A stretch of 33,165 bases of DNA from an uncultured Planctomycetota bacterium (GCA_903892515.1 CAITIS010000047.1:1-33165); one strand, 5' to 3'. Positions 8,841-18,064 are shown, numbered from the stretch's first letter. The notes: generated from the letters alone by a model not told the origin. Translations and numbers: made by a program.

Positions 8841-9072
8841 GCCATCGCCGACATCCTGGGCGAGCCTGGACGACAAGATCGAGTTGAACCGGCGGATGAA
8901 CCAGACGCTGGAGGCGATGGCGCGGGCGATCTTCAAGAGCTGGTTCGTGGACTTCGACCCCGTCAAGGCCAAGGCCGCCGGTCGCACCCCGCCCGGCCTG
9001 GACCCCACCACCGCTGCCCTCTTCCCCGCCGCCTTCCAAGACTCGCCCCTGGGCCCCATCCCAAAGGGCTGG
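8841..9072 (+). pseudogene. hsdS: Relic of type I restriction specificity subunit hsdS (central conserved region only)
   Basis: The frame from 8863 reads [18 protein letters not shown], then [27 protein letters not shown] and GPIPKGW. This is the hallmark central conserved region of type I specificity subunits, which joins the two target-recognition domains and docks HsdM. Upstream, AIADILG (from 8841) is in a different frame. Removing one base near 8862 would restore the usual ILG-SLDDK join, so there is a 1-base insertion. The stretch before 8841 has decayed and the first target domain is missing. After PKGW the second target domain is missing and a stop occurs at 9133-9135. No hsdM or hsdR is present in the window. 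The relic says a type I restriction locus once stood here, next to the ATPase-kinase-regulator operon. Confidence 0.8.
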
Positions 9073-9139
9073 GCGGCGGGGGCCATGTCGGCAGCGGGTC
9101 GCCCCCCGCACGGGGGAGGCTGGCGGCCACGGTAGAGTG

Positions 9140-9232
9140 GTATCGCAGCACGAATCCTGGTGGCGATCGGCCAAGCACCGCCTGGAGTTTCGCCAGCACG
9201 AGAAGCGGTGGTATCAGGACAGGAAAGTATGA
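9140..9232 (+). pseudogene. Short C-terminal-like fragment, unrecognised
   Basis: A plus-strand frame ends at TGA 9230-9232 and reads HESWWRSAKHRLEF followed by RQHEKRWYQDRKV. It has no start and is not in frame with the hsdS relic before it. The amino-acid make-up is protein-like, suggesting another broken gene end in this scar, but I cannot name it. Bases 9233-9286 hold nothing I recognise. Confidence 0.25.
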
Positions 9233-9286
9233 GCGTGTCCGTGTGCAACGACTTGGCCGCCCAGTCGACGCGCTGATCGCCTTGCC

Positions 9287-10654
9287 TTATTCATAGCGCA
9301 AGGCCTCGATCGGATCGAGTCTGGAGGCTTTCCAGGCAGGATAGAATCCGAAAATGACTCCCACGACGCCTGAGACCGTGACGGCCAGAATGATCGCCAT
9401 TGGCGAAGCCTCCGTCAGCCAGCCCTTGAATTGCTGCACCGCCCAGGAACCAGCAAGGCCAGCGGCGATGCCCATCGCCCCGCCGGTCAGGCACAGCACC
9501 AGGGCCTCGATCAGGAACTGCCGCAGGATGTCGTTGGGTTGGGCACCCACCGCCATGCGCAGGCCGATCTCACGCGTCCGCTCCGTCACTGACACCAGCA
9601 TGATGTTCATGATCCCCACACCGCCGACCACGAGTGAGATCGACGCCACGCACAGCAGCAGCGCAGTCATGGTGTCAGTCATCTTCGTCATGGTGTTGGT
9701 CACTTCCGTCATGTCACGGACCTTGAAGTCATCGGCCACGCCCTCGCGAATCCGATGCCGTTCCCTTAGCACGCCGGTGATCTGGGCGATAGCGGGTTTG
9801 ATGTCCTGGGCCGACTTGGCCGCCACGATGATCATGTCAATATTCGTGAATTTGACCGCCTGGGGCGTGTCGGCCGACTGGATGGCCGAGTGTGCGGGAT
9901 AGATGCTCAGCGAACTGTTCGGATACACCTGGTTAATCTTGTTGACCGCAGAACTGGGGCCAGAATCGCCGCTGGCAGCGGAACTGCCGCCGTTGGTGCC
10001 GGTAACGCGGCGTTTGAGGGTCGTCCACGGGGTCAGCAGGATGTCATCCTGGTCCACGCCAGTCATGTTTGCGCCCTTGCCGCTAAGCACGCCGATGACC
10101 GTGAACGATACGTTTTGAACTCGCACTTCCTTGCCGATGGGCGACTGCCCGTTGAAAAGCTCCCGGACGAGCGTCTTGCCGATCAGGCAGACCTTGCTGG
10201 TGTTTCGCACATCCCGGTCGGTAAAAGCGGCGCCTTCATCCAAGTTGCTCCAGTCGCGAACGTCCAGGTAGGCCGGCGTGGTGCCGACGACGTTGCGGGG
10301 GATCCAGTTCTTGTTCCCGTACTGCACCTGGGCCCGGGCGTAAACCGTCGGGGCCCCGGCGCGGACGGATGGGCTCTTCAGGACGGCGGCGGCATCGTCG
10401 GGCGTCAGCGTCATGGCGCTGCTCACACCCAGGTTCACGCCACCGCTGGAGGCGGCTCCGGGCAGGATCAGCAGGTTGTTGGCGCCCATGCTGGCAATGG
10501 AGCGCTGGATGGCCGTCGATGAGCCGTTTCCGATCTCCATCATGGTGATGACCGACCCGACGCCGATGAAAATGCCCAGCATCGTCAGTGCCGCCCGCAG
10601 GGGGTTGCGCGAGAGCGACCGGAACGCAGTGCGGATGGTTCGGACGATCCTCAT
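9287..10654 (-). CDS. MacB-like ABC transporter permease (MacB_PCD plus FtsX domains)
   Basis: The 455-residue inner-membrane protein begins with a transmembrane helix at about residues 18-40 (NPLRAALTMLGIFIGVGSV). A large periplasmic MacB-PCD domain follows, including NNLLILPGAASSGG and SPIGKEVRVQNVSFTVIGVL. Near the C-terminus is an FtsX block with three helices, containing [20 protein letters not shown] and [12 protein letters not shown]. It ends DPIEALRYE, typical of the family. I chose ATG at 10654 because it aligns with the start of the sister permease at 13689; the ribosome site there is weak. It is last of three genes, 40 bases after the adaptor. Family members are mechanotransmission permeases that need a separate or fused ATPase. 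None is fused here and none is visible nearby. Confidence 0.92.
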   Translation of the reverse strand: MRIVRTIRTAFRSLSRNPLRAALTMLGIFIGVGSVITMMEIGNGSSTAIQRSIASMGANNLLILPGAASSGGVNLGVSSAMTLTPDDAAAVLKSPSVRAGAPTVYARAQVQYGNKNWIPRNVVGTTPAYLDVRDWSNLDEGAAFTDRDVRNTSKVCLIGKTLVRELFNGQSPIGKEVRVQNVSFTVIGVLSGKGANMTGVDQDDILLTPWTTLKRRVTGTNGGSSAASGDSGPSSAVNKINQVYPNSSLSIYPAHSAIQSADTPQAVKFTNIDMIIVAAKSAQDIKPAIAQITGVLRERHRIREGVADDFKVRDMTEVTNTMTKMTDTMTALLLCVASISLVVGGVGIMNIMLVSVTERTREIGLRMAVGAQPNDILRQFLIEALVLCLTGGAMGIAAGLAGSWAVQQFKGWLTEASPMAIILAVTVSGVVGVIFGFYPAWKASRLDPIEALRYE

Positions 10655-10694
10655 GGCCTGTTTCCCGCCGACCTTGTCGCCGTTGAGTGCTGCA

Positions 10695-12245
10695 TCAGCG
10701 CCTTTGCGCCTGCGGCACGAAGGGGTTGGCTCCGCCCTGCGGTGCAGCCTTCTGCCGCTGTTCGGCCACCACAACCGCCAGACCCTCCTGCAACTCGGGG
10801 CCTTCAACTTCAGTCATCGCCCCGTCGCTCATGCCCACGCGGACCTTGATCGGCCGGAGGAATTCGCCCTGCGCAACCCATAGCATGCCCTGGTTATGGC
10901 TCTTCTTCGCTCCTTGCGCGCCGGCATAAGGATGCTTATGGCCATCGTTCGCCGGTTGCGAGGCGGTGGACTCCTGAGCGGCCCCGTCCGGCGGCGGCTC
11001 GCACACCGGCTGCGAGGCCTCCGAGGAACCGGCGCGCTGCGCTAACTTCTCGAGTTCCACGCGGAACTCCGGCGCCACTTGCTCTTGGGCCAGCGGCATG
11101 TACGCCAGCGCCGCGTTGGGCACCTTCAACACGCCCGTCCGCTTGTCCAGCTCGAACTGCACGTTGGTCGTCATGTAGGGATAGAGCAGGCCATCGGGAT
11201 TCAGCGCCAAGACCTCCACCGGGTAGGTGACCACGTTCTGCGTCATCGTGGCGTCGAAGCGGACCTTGGTGACCTTGCCGGGGAAGGTGACGCCGGGCCG
11301 GGCGTCCACGGTGAAGGTGACAGGTTGATCGTTGTGAATGCTGCCGATGTCCGCCTCGTTGACCGAAACCCAGATCTGCATCCGTGTAAGGTCTTTGGCG
11401 ATCAGGAACAAGCTGGGCGCGTTCAGGCTGGAGACGACCGTCTGGCCGATGTTCACGCGACGATCAATCACCACGCCGTCCACCGGCGAGGTGATCGTGC
11501 AATAGTCCAGGTTCCGCTGGGCCCGGTCCACTGCCGCCTGGGTCTGCTTGATGGCAGCCTTGGCCTGCTCAATGGCCGCCAGCGCCTGTTCTCTGCCGGC
11601 CTTGGCTTGGGTTTTTGCGGCCTCGACTTGGACTTTGGCGGCATTGGCGGATGCCACATTCGCCGTCGCGGTGAGATAGGCGGCCTTGTAGCCGTCATAG
11701 CTGGTTGCGGCCATGGCGTCGGGCGAACCTTTCCTGAGTTGCTGAGCCCGCGTCCAGTCCTGCTCGGCCTGGGTGGCCTTGGCCTCCATTTGCTGGATGT
11801 CCGCCTGGGCTTTCACGACGTTGGCGTCGCTCTGCGCCAACTGGGCGTCGCTCTGCGCCAACTGGGCATTGCTCTGCGCCAGTTGAGCGTTGCTCTGCGC
11901 CAACTGGGCCTGGGCGGACTCCAACTCCATCTTGTACAGGGATGGGTCGATCTCGGCCAGCAGATCACCGGCCTTCACAAACGAGCGCCGGTCGATGGGC
12001 TTGCCATGGTCGGCGCCGAACCGGCTGATCTGCCCTGCCACTTGCGCGCCCACGTCAATGGCCTCCTCCGGCTCCAATGAGCCGGTGGCCCCGATGGTGG
12101 CAAGCAGGTCGCCTTTGGCCACCGGCGCCGTGCGATACGTCACCGCCGCACCCCTGGGGTGGATCAGATGCCAAGCCAAGTACCCGCCGCCCCCGACCAG
12201 CAGCACCAGGACCAGCCACAGCATGTTTCTAGTCGCATGTTTCAT
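10695..12245 (-). CDS. MacA/HlyD-type periplasmic adaptor of an ABC efflux system
   Basis: The 516-residue protein starts with a membrane anchor (MLWLVLVLLVGGGGYLAW, about 8-25). A lipoyl/barrel segment follows (GATGSLEPEEAIDVGAQVAG), then a long coiled-coil hairpin (about 90-240). The second lipoyl half is next (LDYCTITSPVDGVVIDRRVN), followed by beta-barrel and membrane-proximal parts. Start ATG at 12245 has GAGGT about 8 bases before it. The coiled coil contains four near-identical seven-residue units coded by a 21-bp tandem repeat. Near residues 430-480 is a low-complexity insert rich in Ser, Gln, Pro and His (ASQPVCEPPPDGAAQESTAS). The gene lies between two MacB-like permease genes (70 bases after one, 40 before the other), so it probably serves both. 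The substrate is not shown. Confidence 0.92.
   Translation of the reverse strand: MKHATRNMLWLVLVLLVGGGGYLAWHLIHPRGAAVTYRTAPVAKGDLLATIGATGSLEPEEAIDVGAQVAGQISRFGADHGKPIDRRSFVKAGDLLAEIDPSLYKMELESAQAQLAQSNAQLAQSNAQLAQSDAQLAQSDANVVKAQADIQQMEAKATQAEQDWTRAQQLRKGSPDAMAATSYDGYKAAYLTATANVASANAAKVQVEAAKTQAKAGREQALAAIEQAKAAIKQTQAAVDRAQRNLDYCTITSPVDGVVIDRRVNIGQTVVSSLNAPSLFLIAKDLTRMQIWVSVNEADIGSIHNDQPVTFTVDARPGVTFPGKVTKVRFDATMTQNVVTYPVEVLALNPDGLLYPYMTTNVQFELDKRTGVLKVPNAALAYMPLAQEQVAPEFRVELEKLAQRAGSSEASQPVCEPPPDGAAQESTASQPANDGHKHPYAGAQGAKKSHNQGMLWVAQGEFLRPIKVRVGMSDGAMTEVEGPELQEGLAVVVAEQRQKAAPQGGANPFVPQAQRR
11821..11904. repeat. Four-copy 21-bp tandem repeat inside the adaptor coiled coil
   Basis: Four 21-bp units abut with a few mismatches, for example ctctgcgccaactgggcgtcg. 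On the coding (minus) strand each unit gives one heptad such as LAQSNAQ or LAQSDAQ. Copy number changes by multiples of 21 bp keep the frame and lengthen or shorten the hairpin by exact heptads. The units are seen directly; variability between strains is inference. Confidence 0.85.
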
Positions 12246-12315
12246 GGCACAAACCTCAAACACAAGAATCACCTGTCTGCCCCAGCCGCATCCAACCCTC
12301 AACGAGCCGCGTGGT

Positions 12316-13689
12316 TCACGCGTAGCGCAGCGCCTCAATTGGGTCCAGACGCGAGGCTGTCCAGGCGGGGTAATACCCAAAGACAATGCCCACAATGGCC
12401 GAGACGCCAAAGGCGGTGGCCATCGCCGACGGCGACGTCATGGTAGGCCACCCCAGAACGTTAGACACAACGAATGACGCGCCGTGGCCAAGCATGATTC
12501 CGGCGATACCGCCCAACAGGCAGAGGATCACCGCCTCGGTCAGGAACTGGCGAAGAACGTCCTTGGGCCGGGCGCCGACGGCCATGCGCAGGCCGATCTC
12601 GCGGGTTCGCTCCTTCACGGAAGTGAGCATGATGTTCATAATGCCCACGCCGCCAACCACCAGTGAAATCGTGGCCACGCACAGCAGCAGGCTGGTCATC
12701 ACCCGCCCGGTCGAGGCCATGGTCTCGGAAATTTCCGTCAGATCCCGGATGCGGAAATCGTCCGGGGCGCCGGGGGCGAGCCGATGCCGCCGGCGCAGCA
12801 GCTCCCTGATCTGCCGGATGGCCTGCGGAACTTCCGGCGGTGAATTCACGGACACGTAGATGTCGTCCAGGTCGGTGAACCGCGCCATCATTATGATGTC
12901 CGCCACCTCCACCTCAGAATGCTGCGGATACATCTGCAATTGCTGGCTCGGATAAACCTGCTTTAACGTGTTGACGCTGCTGGCCGCTGCGGACGGCAGG
13001 ACGTTGGGCGTTGTCGCTTGCCGCGAGCCGATCAATCGATACTTTACCGTCGTCCACGGCGCGATGACGTAATCGTCCTGGTCCCTGCCCATCATGTTCG
13101 CCCCCTTGGCGCTCAGTACGCCGACGACTTTCAGCGACACGTTCTTGACGCGAATCTCCTTGCCAATCGGCGAGACCCCCTGAAACAGTTCTCGCAGAAC
13201 CGTCTGGCCAACCACGCACACCGGAGCGGAGCTTTTCACATCGATTTCGGTAAACATCTCCCCCTGGGCCAGGGTCGTCCAGTTGCGGACCGCCAGGTAA
13301 TCCGGGGTGGTGCCCAAGACTTCATTGGGAGACCAGTTGCGATTGCCGAAGACGACCTGGGCCTTGATGTCCACGGCCGGGGCAGCGCAGGTAATCGCGC
13401 TGCATTCCCGGCTGATCGCATCGCAGTCGGCCGGAACGAGCGTAACCCTGCCGCCGCCGCCCGTGCTGGCGCCGGCCTTGACCGCATCGCTGGGGTCGAC
13501 GTTGACGACATTGGCGCCGATGGATGCTATGGCCTGCTGCATCATGTACGACGAGCCCTGCCCGATCTCCATCATCGCGATGACCGCCGCGATTCCGATG
13601 ACGATCCCCAGGCAGGTCAGCGCCGACCGCATCTTGTGACGCCTCAGCGCGTGCAGCGCCATTCGCAACGTACGACGAAACGACCTCAT
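12316..13689 (-). CDS. MacB-like ABC transporter permease (MacB_PCD plus FtsX domains)
   Basis: This 457-residue paralogue of the permease at 9287-10654 has the same order of parts. An N-terminal helix comes first ([20 protein letters not shown]). The PCD domain includes [20 protein letters not shown]. The C-terminal FtsX block contains [20 protein letters not shown] and [18 protein letters not shown], and the protein ends DPIEALRYA. The frame is open further upstream, but MRSFRRT at 13689 matches the paralogue start and has GAGG at a good distance (5 bases). It is first of the permease-adaptor-permease set. Two different permeases suggest a heteromeric transporter or two transporters sharing one adaptor. 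No ABC ATPase gene is present between 9287 and 18064. Confidence 0.92.
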   Translation of the reverse strand: MRSFRRTLRMALHALRRHKMRSALTCLGIVIGIAAVIAMMEIGQGSSYMMQQAIASIGANVVNVDPSDAVKAGASTGGGGRVTLVPADCDAISRECSAITCAAPAVDIKAQVVFGNRNWSPNEVLGTTPDYLAVRNWTTLAQGEMFTEIDVKSSAPVCVVGQTVLRELFQGVSPIGKEIRVKNVSLKVVGVLSAKGANMMGRDQDDYVIAPWTTVKYRLIGSRQATTPNVLPSAAASSVNTLKQVYPSQQLQMYPQHSEVEVADIIMMARFTDLDDIYVSVNSPPEVPQAIRQIRELLRRRHRLAPGAPDDFRIRDLTEISETMASTGRVMTSLLLCVATISLVVGGVGIMNIMLTSVKERTREIGLRMAVGARPKDVLRQFLTEAVILCLLGGIAGIMLGHGASFVVSNVLGWPTMTSPSAMATAFGVSAIVGIVFGYYPAWTASRLDPIEALRYA

Positions 13690-13858
13690 CCTCGCCTCGG
13701 TTTTCACGACAGAGGTATCTGCCATATCTCCAGATGGCATCCTACTGGCAACCGTTGCCAACAGTTCCGATAACTTTGCTTTGTTGCACCCCGCGACTAT
13801 TTCTGGCGCCCGTGCGTCTCGCACAGGAGACCATCTCTTCGTGGTGCTTGGCCGGTGC

Positions 13859-15268
13859 TCACTGGCATTGTGAGGATGGAATGCGCTTTCGCTTGTGTGC
13901 CTTTCGTCCCGCCTGCATGGCGATGAGCTGCGCCAGGAAGATCGGGATCGTCATCGCTCCTTTGGCCAGCACGCGCCCATTCACGCTCCGCAGCAGCTTT
14001 ATCACTATGCCCGCGACATGCAGCGGAGTGAAAAAACGCCTGTCGATCCGCTTGCGCAGACTCGCGATCTGCTTCGTCGAATATGCGTCGCTATAAACGA
14101 ACCCGCGATCGTCAACGTGATAGCCCGGGCTCTGCTCAACCAGTTCGGCCAGGCCCGAGTACGGCTCGCTGCGCAATCTCGAAACCATGATCAGGTCCGC
14201 GCCGATCGACCGGGCGAACGCGGCGGTGGAGAGCATCTGCTCTTCGGTCTCGCCGATATTGCCCACGATGAAATACGCGCTGGTGAGCATGCTCGACCTC
14301 GAGAGCACGGAGAACCATTGTCGCAGTTGCCCAATGGTAAACCCCTTGCCCATGGCCTTGAGCGTCGCGTCCTGCGTCGACTCCACGCCGATCAGCAGCG
14401 CCAGGAACCCAGCCTGCTCCATCTTGCGAATGACGTCAGGGCGTTTGGCCAGCTCCACCCGGGCGTTTACCACGTAGTGCTTGCGAATCTTCTTAGCCAT
14501 CAGCAGGTCGCAGATCTCGGCCACCCGGTCAGGCTGATGCGTGAACACGTCGTCCACAAAGAAGATCAAGTCGGCGTCGATCTGCTGGATCTCTCGGACG
14601 ACCGATTCGGCCGACCGCGGCGTCCAGGATCGTTTCACGCCCCACGGGTTGATGGCAAAGTTGCAGAACTTGCAGTTGAACGGGCACCCGCGCGACCCGG
14701 ACACCAAGTCGATCTTGACCCCGGTGCTCGCGCCCTTGCTCGTCAGATAGTATGGCCGGCGGCGTAGATCGCGCGCGGGAAACAAGTCATCGTCCAGAGG
14801 CGCGTTGGCGCGGGGTGGATTATGCACCAATTGACCGTCGTCGCCGCGGCGGACCAGGCCGGCGATCTCCGACCACGCTCGCCCCTGGGCGATCTCGACA
14901 ATCGCCTGTTCGCCATCACCGCAGACCACCGCGTCTACGTTCGGACACGCCTCCAACCAATAGCGTGGATCCTCCGTGGCGATCCGGCCGCCCAGAATCG
15001 TCATCACCCCGGGCGGCAACGCGTTGATGTCATCGCGTATGTACCCAAGTTCTTGCCGCCAGTTGATGGAATAGCACACCAGGTCGGTTTCGGGCCGGAG
15101 GAACGGCTGCGTGCTGGGAACGCGTTCCTGCCGGAAGTTGACCAGCTCGATCCGTTGGGCATGTGGGCGCAGGGCGCCGGCTATGTACTCCAGCCCCAAC
15201 GGCGGGAAGGACGTTCGCGAGCTACACGTACGTCGATAGGGAAACACGCAGAGAACATGCCGAAACAT
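13859..15268 (-). CDS. B12-binding-type radical SAM protein
   Basis: The 469-residue protein has a Rossmann-like cobalamin-type N-terminal half ([12 protein letters not shown] at 22-33, [16 protein letters not shown]). A radical SAM core follows with the 4Fe-4S motif [11 protein letters not shown] (Cys195, Cys199, Cys202). Later parts carry typical core strands ([35 protein letters not shown]). The classic DxHxxG base-off cobalamin motif is not seen, so B12 binding is by family resemblance only. I place the start at ATG 15268, with GGAG about 10 bases before it. ATG 15283 in the same frame has no site. The family includes methyltransferases and ring-forming enzymes of lipid, hopanoid and cofactor pathways; the substrate here is unknown. 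It lies 77 bases after the PepSY gene and 169 before the permease, on the same strand. Confidence 0.88.
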   Translation of the reverse strand: MFRHVLCVFPYRRTCSSRTSFPPLGLEYIAGALRPHAQRIELVNFRQERVPSTQPFLRPETDLVCYSINWRQELGYIRDDINALPPGVMTILGGRIATEDPRYWLEACPNVDAVVCGDGEQAIVEIAQGRAWSEIAGLVRRGDDGQLVHNPPRANAPLDDDLFPARDLRRRPYYLTSKGASTGVKIDLVSGSRGCPFNCKFCNFAINPWGVKRSWTPRSAESVVREIQQIDADLIFFVDDVFTHQPDRVAEICDLLMAKKIRKHYVVNARVELAKRPDVIRKMEQAGFLALLIGVESTQDATLKAMGKGFTIGQLRQWFSVLSRSSMLTSAYFIVGNIGETEEQMLSTAAFARSIGADLIMVSRLRSEPYSGLAELVEQSPGYHVDDRGFVYSDAYSTKQIASLRKRIDRRFFTPLHVAGIVIKLLRSVNGRVLAKGAMTIPIFLAQLIAMQAGRKAHKRKRIPSSQCQ

Positions 15269-15345
15269 ACCGATCAACTCCATGCCGACGAATCAGGCAA
15301 TGCGACGCAGGCCATCCTTACAATAGCTTGGAATGCGCAGTTTGT

Positions 15346-15912
15346 TCACCGATTCTCGTGCTCCTTGTTCTCTTTCTTCTCGCCCTTGCCCTCTTTGTGG
15401 TCTTCCCACTTCAGCGGCTCGACGATCTTGCCGTCAGGCGCCACTTCCAGTTCGCCTTCCTTGCCATTGATTGTGACCTCAACGTCGTAGCCGATTTCCG
15501 GCTTGGCGAGCTTGCCCTTCTTGACGTCAGCGACTTCTTCCGTCTTCGCCGCCTTGGTGATCTTCGCTCCCGGGGCGGCCTTGGCGACCGCATCCACCAC
15601 GGCCTTGGGAAGCTGGTCAATGGAAATGGCCGTTTCCGTCTCCAGGATCGTGCCGCTTTCGGTCATCTTAACTTCGAGCCGGGCCTTGTCCTGGTGGAGT
15701 TTCACTGCCAGGATCTTCACCCCGTCCTCGTCCTCGGTCTTGACGTCATGCACGGTCGCGTTGGGGTAGTTCTTCTGGATGGCGGCGGCGGCAGCGGGCG
15801 GCAGCTGGCGCGCCGAAGCCATCTTATTTTGCGACTGGACACAGCCTGCCATCAGCAAGCCGCCACACACAAACAACGCCACAACTGCAAGGTTCTTCAC
15901 CAATCTGGTCAT
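15346..15912 (-). CDS. PepSY-like periplasmic lipoprotein
   Basis: The 188-residue protein has a lipoprotein signal peptide (MTRLVKNLAVVALFVCGG, then LLMAGC with lipobox Cys24). Two PepSY-like repeats follow. The first is around PPAAAAAIQKNYPNATVHDV with GVKILAVKLHQD. The second is around LPKAVVDAVAKAAPGAKI with IGYDVEVTINGKEGELEV. The tail is strongly charged (KEGKGEKKENKEHENR). Start ATG 15912 has AAGGAG 8 bases upstream, the best ribosome site in this operon. PepSY proteins often inhibit peptidases or tune sensor kinases. Here the gene is 74 bases behind a kinase gene on the same strand, so a role in modulating that kinase or binding its signal is likely but inferred. Confidence 0.88.
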   Translation of the reverse strand: MTRLVKNLAVVALFVCGGLLMAGCVQSQNKMASARQLPPAAAAAIQKNYPNATVHDVKTEDEDGVKILAVKLHQDKARLEVKMTESGTILETETAISIDQLPKAVVDAVAKAAPGAKITKAAKTEEVADVKKGKLAKPEIGYDVEVTINGKEGELEVAPDGKIVEPLKWEDHKEGKGEKKENKEHENR

Positions 15913-15986
15913 GCGTGCAACTCCTTTTGTGCTCTGAGTGTCTTTGCGGGTTTCGGGACCGTTCCCTGACCCATGCCCAAACTCCA

Positions 15987-17387
15987 TTACTGCACCAGGT
16001 GCAGCCGCACGCATACGTCGGTGCCCGAGTGCGGATCGGAGGTAATCGCAATCTGTCCGCCATGGCGGATGACGATCTCTTTGGCAATGGCCAATCCCAA
16101 CCCGGCGCCGCCGCTGGCCTGTGAGCGGGATGGATCGGCCCGGTAGAAGCGAGTGAACAGGTGGGGTAGATCATCGGCTGGAATGCAGCCACCCTCATCG
16201 TGAACAGTAATGGCGACCACACCCTCGGGCTCCTGTACAGCCGAAACCTGAATCGTGCTTTCTTCGGGGCCGTACTTCAATGCGTTGTCCAGCAGGTTTG
16301 AGAACAAGCGAGTCAGGTGGTTTGGGTTGCCGCGCACGACGGCAGGTTGCACGTTCATGACCAAGCGACAGCCACGTTGTTCAGCGCGAGGCGAAAAGAC
16401 CTCCTGAAGCTCCGACAGTAGCGCAGCCAGATCCACGTCCGCTACGTCGGGTAGTCCGGCCGACTCGTCCATGCGTGCCAGGACCATAAGCTCTTCCACC
16501 AAGTGTTCCATGCGCCGGAGATTGCCCAGCGTGTCGTGGAGGGCCTTCTGATATTCCGGCAAAGTCCGATCCTTGATCAACGCCAGTTGAACCGTGCTCT
16601 TGGCCAAGGCAATGGGCGTGCGAAACTCGTGCGAAGCATCGGCCACGAAGGTCTTCTGCTGACGCATGGCCCGGTCGAGGCGGCCAAGCATGGCTGAGAC
16701 GGACTCGACGAACGGTCGAATCTCCTGCGGCACGCGTTTCCCATCCAGCTCGACGCAGCCGACATTGCTGGCCGTCACTTTCATCAGGCGTTGGGCGGTC
16801 AATCGAATGGGGCGCAGCCCCCACGCCACCAGCAGCATGACCAGAACCACCGCAACGCCGATGACGCCGGCCCCTATCAACAGCAGGGTTGTGACCAGCT
16901 CTTTAAGTTCGTCCTGAACGCCCTTGGTGGGAACGCCGACGACGATGTTGGCTTCACCGGCATCGGTGCGGACGCGGGTCCAGATGGCCCGATAGTGCCC
17001 CGAGGGTCTGCGGCTATCAAAGAACGTGCTTCGGTCGATGGCCGGGGCCGCCCGCCCGCCCGTCACATCCTTCATCGTGGCACGCTCAAGCAGGCTGCCT
17101 CCGGCCAGTACGTCGCCACCCGACAAAGACGCCGCGTAAAAGGGCGCCGGGGTTCGATGCGACAGGCCCACGATGGCATCAATCTGCTTCTTCCGCACGG
17201 CCACGGGTTCCGGTTGCTGAAGCACGCTTACGATGCCCTTGCTCATGGCCAGAAGCGCTTGGTTTGTCTCGGCGACGACCAGTTCCTTGGTCTCGGCGTA
17301 GGCGACGGCCAGCACGGCGATGATGGCGGCCACCATTGCGGCCAACACCAACAGCGAGACCCGCCATTTCAGCGACAGTGGTCTCAC
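15987..17387 (-). CDS. Membrane sensor histidine kinase (HAMP, HisKA, HATPase)
   Basis: The 466-residue kinase has two membrane helices (about 9-30 and 165-189) flanking a periplasmic sensor of about 135 residues. A HAMP-like linker follows (LRPIRLTAQRLMKVTAS). The H-box is ADASHEFRTPIAL with His253, and the N-box is LFSNLLDNALKYG. An HATPase core follows with GGAGLGLAIAKEIVIRHGG. The G1 segment reads HDEGGCIP, where families usually have DxGxGIP, so one Gly is replaced by Cys. Its start overlaps the regulator stop (ATGA), so the pair is co-translated. The layout resembles QseC/CusS-type sensors. Divergent placement next to an RND exporter suggests it controls that pump. Confidence 0.93.
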   Translation of the reverse strand: MRPLSLKWRVSLLVLAAMVAAIIAVLAVAYAETKELVVAETNQALLAMSKGIVSVLQQPEPVAVRKKQIDAIVGLSHRTPAPFYAASLSGGDVLAGGSLLERATMKDVTGGRAAPAIDRSTFFDSRRPSGHYRAIWTRVRTDAGEANIVVGVPTKGVQDELKELVTTLLLIGAGVIGVAVVLVMLLVAWGLRPIRLTAQRLMKVTASNVGCVELDGKRVPQEIRPFVESVSAMLGRLDRAMRQQKTFVADASHEFRTPIALAKSTVQLALIKDRTLPEYQKALHDTLGNLRRMEHLVEELMVLARMDESAGLPDVADVDLAALLSELQEVFSPRAEQRGCRLVMNVQPAVVRGNPNHLTRLFSNLLDNALKYGPEESTIQVSAVQEPEGVVAITVHDEGGCIPADDLPHLFTRFYRADPSRSQASGGAGLGLAIAKEIVIRHGGQIAITSDPHSGTDVCVRLHLVQ

Positions 17388-18064
17388 GGTCGCCTCTCTT
17401 GCAGCAGATACCCCTGGCCTCGGATCGTGTGGATCAGCTTGTGCGCCGGCCCCGGGTCGAGCTTGCGGCGCAGCGATGAGATGTACACCTCGATGACGTT
17501 GGAGAAGTTCTCGGAGTCGAAGTCGTACAGGTGCTCCAGGAGGTCGGCTTTGGACACGATGTCGCCGGCCCGCATTGCCAGATATTCCAGCAACCGATAC
17601 TCCATCGCCTGCAATATAACGGGCTGTCCCTGTAGCGTCACCTGTCGCGCCGTCGTGTTGATCGTTACCGGGCCGACCGTCACCACCGCGGCGGCATGCC
17701 CATGAGACCGCCGGATCAGTGCCTTGCAGCGAGCTGCCAGTTCCGCTATCTCAAAGGGCTTGGTCAGGTAGTCGTCGCAGCCAAGGTCCAACCCTTGGAC
17801 GACGTCTTCGGTCGCATCCCTGGCCGTCAGAATCAGAACTGGCGTTTGGACACGCTGGGCCCGCAGGCTGCGGAGAATCGCCAGCCCATCCATCTTGGGG
17901 AGCATCAGGTCGAGAATGATCAGATCGTACGGGTTGGTCAGGGCCATGTGGTGCCCATCTTCGCCGTCCAGGGAGATGTCCACGGCAAAAGAGGCTTGTT
18001 CGCGCAGCAGGCCGGCGATGTTCTCAGCCAGCTGACGTTCGTCTTCTACGATCAGGACTCGCAT
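17384..18064 (-). CDS. OmpR/CusR-type response regulator
   Basis: The 226-residue regulator starts at MRVLIVEDERQL. The receiver shows acidic Glu7/Asp8, phospho-acceptor Asp52 (LIILDLMLPKMDG), Thr80 (LILTARD) and Lys102 (YLTKPFE). The C-terminal winged helix contains AMEYRLLEYLAMRAGDIVSK, NVIEVYISSLRRKLD and IHTIRGQGYLL. ATG 18064 is chosen because the receiver begins there and AGGTG precedes it; the longer frame upstream has no family match. It is first in its operon and divergent from the tripartite exporter at 18446. The 11-bp-spaced TTCAG repeats in the shared 381-base gap are a natural binding site. Confidence 0.95.
   Translation of the reverse strand: MRVLIVEDERQLAENIAGLLREQASFAVDISLDGEDGHHMALTNPYDLIILDLMLPKMDGLAILRSLRAQRVQTPVLILTARDATEDVVQGLDLGCDDYLTKPFEIAELAARCKALIRRSHGHAAAVVTVGPVTINTTARQVTLQGQPVILQAMEYRLLEYLAMRAGDIVSKADLLEHLYDFDSENFSNVIEVYISSLRRKLDPGPAHKLIHTIRGQGYLLQERRP

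Noticed and set aside
11821..11904. Regular short repeats considered as a CRISPR array
   Set aside because: Units are contiguous with no spacers and translate as coiled-coil heptads in frame.
11079..12080. 333-codon plus-strand frame opposite the adaptor
   Set aside because: Leu/Gly/His-rich shadow of the Ala/Gln-rich coiled coil; no start site and no motifs.
13895..14767. 290-codon plus-strand frame opposite the radical SAM gene
   Set aside because: The minus strand carries the CxxxCxxC core and a full domain; the plus frame is an artefact of codon bias.
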